A stretch of DNA of 26,182 bases from BTRG01 sp036986275 (GTDB lineage: Bacteria > Pseudomonadota > Gammaproteobacteria > Acidiferrobacterales > SZUA-150): assembly GCA_036986275.1 (NCBI GenBank), contig BTRG01000035.1, positions 1-26,182 on the forward strand, in the 5' to 3' direction. Positions within the stretch are counted from its first letter, which is position 1, and every line of letters begins with the position of its first letter. Under the pieces are notes generated by a model that saw nothing but the letters and a program-made list of their open reading frames with translations, was not told the DNA's origin and did no database searches. Positions 23,800 to 26,182 of this stretch are shown here, one piece after another. Both the position numbers and the translations under genes were made by a program.

Positions 23800-25071
23800 A
23801 TGGCAATAAAAACAGAAAATCTCGCAATCGTTTTTACCGACATTGTCGGCTATACCGAAACCACTGCCCATCAATCGCGTCGCGAGAACGAAAAGCTGCT
23901 CGCCACCCATAATCACATCCTGCTACCCATCGCCAAGCGTTATAAGGGTCGCCTGATCAAGACCATAGGCGACGCCTTGTTGCTGGTCTATAAGTCCCCC
24001 ACCGACGCTATGCTGTGTTCCATGGCCATGCAGGATGCCCTATACGAATATAACCGCAGCGTCAGTGATGAGAAGCAAATCCATATCCGTGTGGCTGCCA
24101 GCCTGGGCGAAGTCAGGGTGACGCGTAATGATATTTTTGGCGAACCGGTCAATATCACCAGCCGCATTGAGGGTGTGACGCCCAAGGATGAGATCTATTT
24201 CAGCGAAGCCATTTACATGGCCATGAACAAGGCCGAGGTGCCATGCCAGGAAGTAGGCTGGAAAGAACTCAAGGGTGTAAAGGGCAAGATAAGACTTTTT
24301 AATATTCCCCGTTTTGCGACACCCCGTCTGGTGCCGGAAGATGTTATGGCGACGGAAGACATCAGCGATCTGGTCTATCCCTATGGTGGCGCCCATCTCA
24401 CCGCCATGATCAATGCATCAGAGGGTGTTTCTTTTGGCGGTGAAGAGAATCGTGGCAAGCTCATGATACTGGGTGGCGTGTTGGCCGTGGCTGCCGTGGT
24501 GGCTAGTGGGGCCTATGTGTATAGCCAGCGATCTCCGATGCAAGTGGTCGAAGCACCTACCGAGACGTCCAAGGCGGTAACGCCTGAACCCAAGCCTCTA
24601 CCAGAAGTAAAGCTGGCGCCCAGACCCGAACCCAAGATCGTGGTGGTGCCACCACCCAGACCAGTGGCCAAGGTCAAGCCAAAACCCAGGTCAAAACCTA
24701 AGCCTGTGGCGAAGGTTAAGCACAAGCACAAACCGAAGCCGGTAGCCAAATCCAGGCCAGCAGCAAAGCCCAAACCTGTGGTCAAGGCCAAGCCCAAGCC
24801 TAAACCGAAGTCCAGGCCAGCCCCCCGGAAGGTAGCCAAGAAAGCGCCACTGAAGGCAGATCATGGTCTGGAGTACACCAGTCTGAAGGAACTGAAGACC
24901 CTGCTGCGTAACAAGGAAATCGACAGGCGCGAATACAAACAGCATGTGAAAGCGATAAAAAAACAGATAAAACAGGAAATGCGGCCCGTGCGCGAAGATC
25001 TCGAGTCCGGCGCCATCACCAAGCGTGAGTACAAACAGGAAATGAAAGAGATCAGGGCCAATTATAAGTAA
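23800..25071 (+). CDS. Membrane-anchored class III nucleotidyl cyclase with Pro/Lys spacer and SHOCT-like tail
   Basis: Predicted to make cAMP from ATP. The 423-residue protein starts with a class III cyclase domain (about 7-170): metal-binding Asp14 (FTDIVGYT) and Asp58 (IKTIGDALLLVYKS), the purine-selecting pair Lys54 and Asp111 (DIFGEPVN) typical of adenylate cyclases, and Asn118 and Arg122 in NITSRIE. All residues needed for catalysis are visible. A membrane helix follows (about 221-241), then a Pro/Lys-rich spacer (about 263-350) resembling the TonB periplasmic arm, and two SHOCT-like helical repeats (LKELKTLLRNKEIDRREYK and REDLESGAITKREYKQEMK). With the cyclase inside, spacer and tail would be periplasmic. 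There is no recognised sensor domain. The ATG at 23800 has a poor ribosome site. The glycosylase gene follows after 3 bases. Confidence 0.88.
   Translation: MAIKTENLAIVFTDIVGYTETTAHQSRRENEKLLATHNHILLPIAKRYKGRLIKTIGDALLLVYKSPTDAMLCSMAMQDALYEYNRSVSDEKQIHIRVAASLGEVRVTRNDIFGEPVNITSRIEGVTPKDEIYFSEAIYMAMNKAEVPCQEVGWKELKGVKGKIRLFNIPRFATPRLVPEDVMATEDISDLVYPYGGAHLTAMINASEGVSFGGEENRGKLMILGGVLAVAAVVASGAYVYSQRSPMQVVEAPTETSKAVTPEPKPLPEVKLAPRPEPKIVVVPPPRPVAKVKPKPRSKPKPVAKVKHKHKPKPVAKSRPAAKPKPVVKAKPKPKPKSRPAPRKVAKKAPLKADHGLEYTSLKELKTLLRNKEIDRREYKQHVKAIKKQIKQEMRPVREDLESGAITKREYKQEMKEIRANYK
24652..24849 (+). repeat. Degenerate repeat encoding the KPKPVAK-type spacer
   Basis: Tandem imperfect units encode Lys-Pro dipeptides, with KPKPVAK-like heptads and copies of TCCAGGCCAG. 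The stretch is prone to length change between strains. It produces long but spurious minus-strand reading frames. Confidence 0.6.
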
Positions 25072-25074
25072 GCT

Positions 25075-25788
25075 ATGGCCATGATCTCTGAAACGCATCG
25101 CAGAGAGTATTTGGATGTCATGGGCATTCCCATCTGGGAATTGCGCGATACCCCAGCTAAAGGCGTGGTCGAACCCGTGACAGCAGCGCCTGAGGTTTCT
25201 ATGCCCGCGGAAACACCGCTGACCCAGGCACCGCAAGGTGAAGCCTGGGCAATACTGGAGGCCGAGGTCAGGGTTTGTCAGAAGTGCCGCTTGCATGAAA
25301 CCCGCAAGCAAGCCGTATTGGGTACCGGTAACAGGAAGGCCCAATGGTTGTTTGTCGGCGAGGCGCCGGGAGCGGATGAGGACAGACAGGGTGAGCCCTT
25401 TGTCGGCAAGGCCGGGCAATTGCTGAATGCCATGATCTTTGCGCTGGGTTTGAAGCGTGAAGAGGTTTATATCGCCAATGTCCTCAAGTGTCGTCCACCT
25501 AACAATCGTGATCCCAGGCCGGAAGAAGTGGAGCAATGCGAGCCTTATTTGCTGCGACAGATAGAGCTGATACAGCCACGGATTATTGTTGCCCTGGGCC
25601 GGCATGCCGCCCACAGCCTGTTAAAAACCGACAGGGCTCTCGGGCGCTTGCGTAACCAGCGGCTGGATTATCACGGCACACCTCTGGTCGTGACCTATCA
25701 CCCCGCTTATTTACTGCGCACACCCTCGGACAAGCGCAAGGTATGGCAGGATTTGCAATTGGCCCAGGCCATCGTCGAGACACCATGA
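25075..25788 (+). CDS. Family 4 uracil-DNA glycosylase (4Fe-4S)
   Basis: Removes uracil from DNA to start base excision repair. The 237 residues include four cysteines placed as in family 4 enzymes (Cys68, Cys71, Cys139, Cys155) for a 4Fe-4S cluster. The motif GEAPGADED (95-103), GKAGQLLN, NVLKCRPPNNRDP and the second catalytic motif HPAYLLR (209-215) are also seen. The N-terminal 60 residues form an extension with REYLDVMGIPIWELR. Such extensions are common in gammaproteobacterial members annotated as phage SPO1 polymerase-related. Start ATG 25075; a second ATG at 25081 is possible. The stop overlaps the rimI start (ATGA), a frequent pairing. Confidence 0.93.
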   Translation: MAMISETHRREYLDVMGIPIWELRDTPAKGVVEPVTAAPEVSMPAETPLTQAPQGEAWAILEAEVRVCQKCRLHETRKQAVLGTGNRKAQWLFVGEAPGADEDRQGEPFVGKAGQLLNAMIFALGLKREEVYIANVLKCRPPNNRDPRPEEVEQCEPYLLRQIELIQPRIIVALGRHAAHSLLKTDRALGRLRNQRLDYHGTPLVVTYHPAYLLRTPSDKRKVWQDLQLAQAIVETP

Positions 25789-26182
25789 GCGCGGTCATTT
25801 CCGAAAGCCTGCCGGTCTGGCGCCCCATGCGCCATGACGACCTGGAAGCAGTGCTGGAGATAGAATGCGCTGCTTATGAACACCCTTGGGTTGAAAATAT
25901 TTTTACCGATTGTTTGCGTGTCGGATATTATTGCGTGGTCTGTGAACTGGATGATCGGTTGGTGGGTCATGGTGTGATGTCCATGGGTGTGCGTGAGTGT
26001 CATTTATTAAATATCTGTATACATCCCGACTATCAATGCCGGGGCCTGGGTACCGGCATGGTGAATTATTTACTGGATGTAGCGCACTGGAAAAGAGCAA
26101 AAGTGGCCTTTCTGGAAGTGCGTGTCTCCAATACCGTGGCCTATCATTTATATAGTCGCATGGGGTTTGAAGAGATTGGAGT
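25785..26182 (+). CDS. rimI: Ribosomal protein S18-alanine N-acetyltransferase, 3' end cut by window
   Basis: GNAT-family enzyme that acetylates the N-terminal alanine of ribosomal protein S18. The frame opens at ATG 25785, overlapping the glycosylase stop, and runs off the window with 132 codons visible. Seen: WRPMRHDDLEAVLEIE at the start, NICIHPDYQCRGLGTGM with the acetyl-CoA-binding Q-x-x-G-x-G/A pattern, and LEVRVSNTVAYHLYSRMGFEEIG, the RimI C-terminal signature. Only a short C-terminal piece should be missing. Confidence 0.93.
   Translation, partial: MSAVISESLPVWRPMRHDDLEAVLEIECAAYEHPWVENIFTDCLRVGYYCVVCELDDRLVGHGVMSMGVRECHLLNICIHPDYQCRGLGTGMVNYLLDVAHWKRAKVAFLEVRVSNTVAYHLYSRMGFEEIG

Noticed and set aside
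24513..25614. Long minus-strand reading frames (108 and 307 residues) opposite the cyclase spacer and glycosylase
   Set aside because: They mirror the Pro/Lys-rich repeat as Gly/Leu/Phe repeats and lie opposite two clear genes. No ribosome site or family resemblance.

Overview
The window looks like a chromosomal housekeeping region of a gammaproteobacterium, probably a Chromatiales-like or pseudomonad-like lineage. This rests on gene order (truA-trpF-trpBA-accD-folC-dedD-cvpA-purF-metZ, then ppiB/lpxH beside cysS, then ilvI-ilvH-ilvC-pssA-leuA) and on the character of the proteins. The genus cannot be named from the sequence alone. I see no phage, transposase, CRISPR array, rRNA or tRNA.

Layout. 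Positions 1-10286 form one dense plus-strand run: the end of an ACP phosphodiesterase gene (acpH), truA, the last tryptophan genes trpF-trpB-trpA with start/stop overlaps, accD, folC (which appears to start at a CTG inside the accD stop), dedD, cvpA, purF and, after a promoter-plus-terminator leader, metZ. An unrecognised lipoprotein gene (10366-11082) meets lpxH tail to tail over four bases. lpxH and ppiB form a small minus-strand unit, divergent from gltX-cysS. A bidirectional terminator separates cysS from a minus-strand exported tandem-rhodanese gene with a possible Fur box upstream.

Positions 16331-17005 are the largest gene-poor stretch. It holds several inverted repeats (one with 29-base arms), a tiny ORF with a consensus Shine-Dalgarno, and a leader with two hairpins and a strong intrinsic terminator just before ilvI. 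The branched-chain block follows: ilvI-ilvH-ilvC (valine/isoleucine), pssA (phosphatidylserine synthase), then leuA (leucine). leuA is preceded by a good promoter and an unannotated 33-residue leader peptide with eight leucine codons, a typical sign of translation-coupled control.

The last part carries a small minus-strand membrane protein, divergent from an unusual membrane-anchored class III nucleotidyl cyclase (cyclase domain, one membrane helix, long Pro/Lys spacer, two SHOCT-like helical repeats). A family-4 Fe-S uracil-DNA glycosylase and the 5' part of rimI follow. The points most worth a second look are the leuA leader peptide, the cyclase architecture, the ilvI and metZ leaders, the CTG start of folC, and Glu in place of catalytic Asp60 in TrpA.
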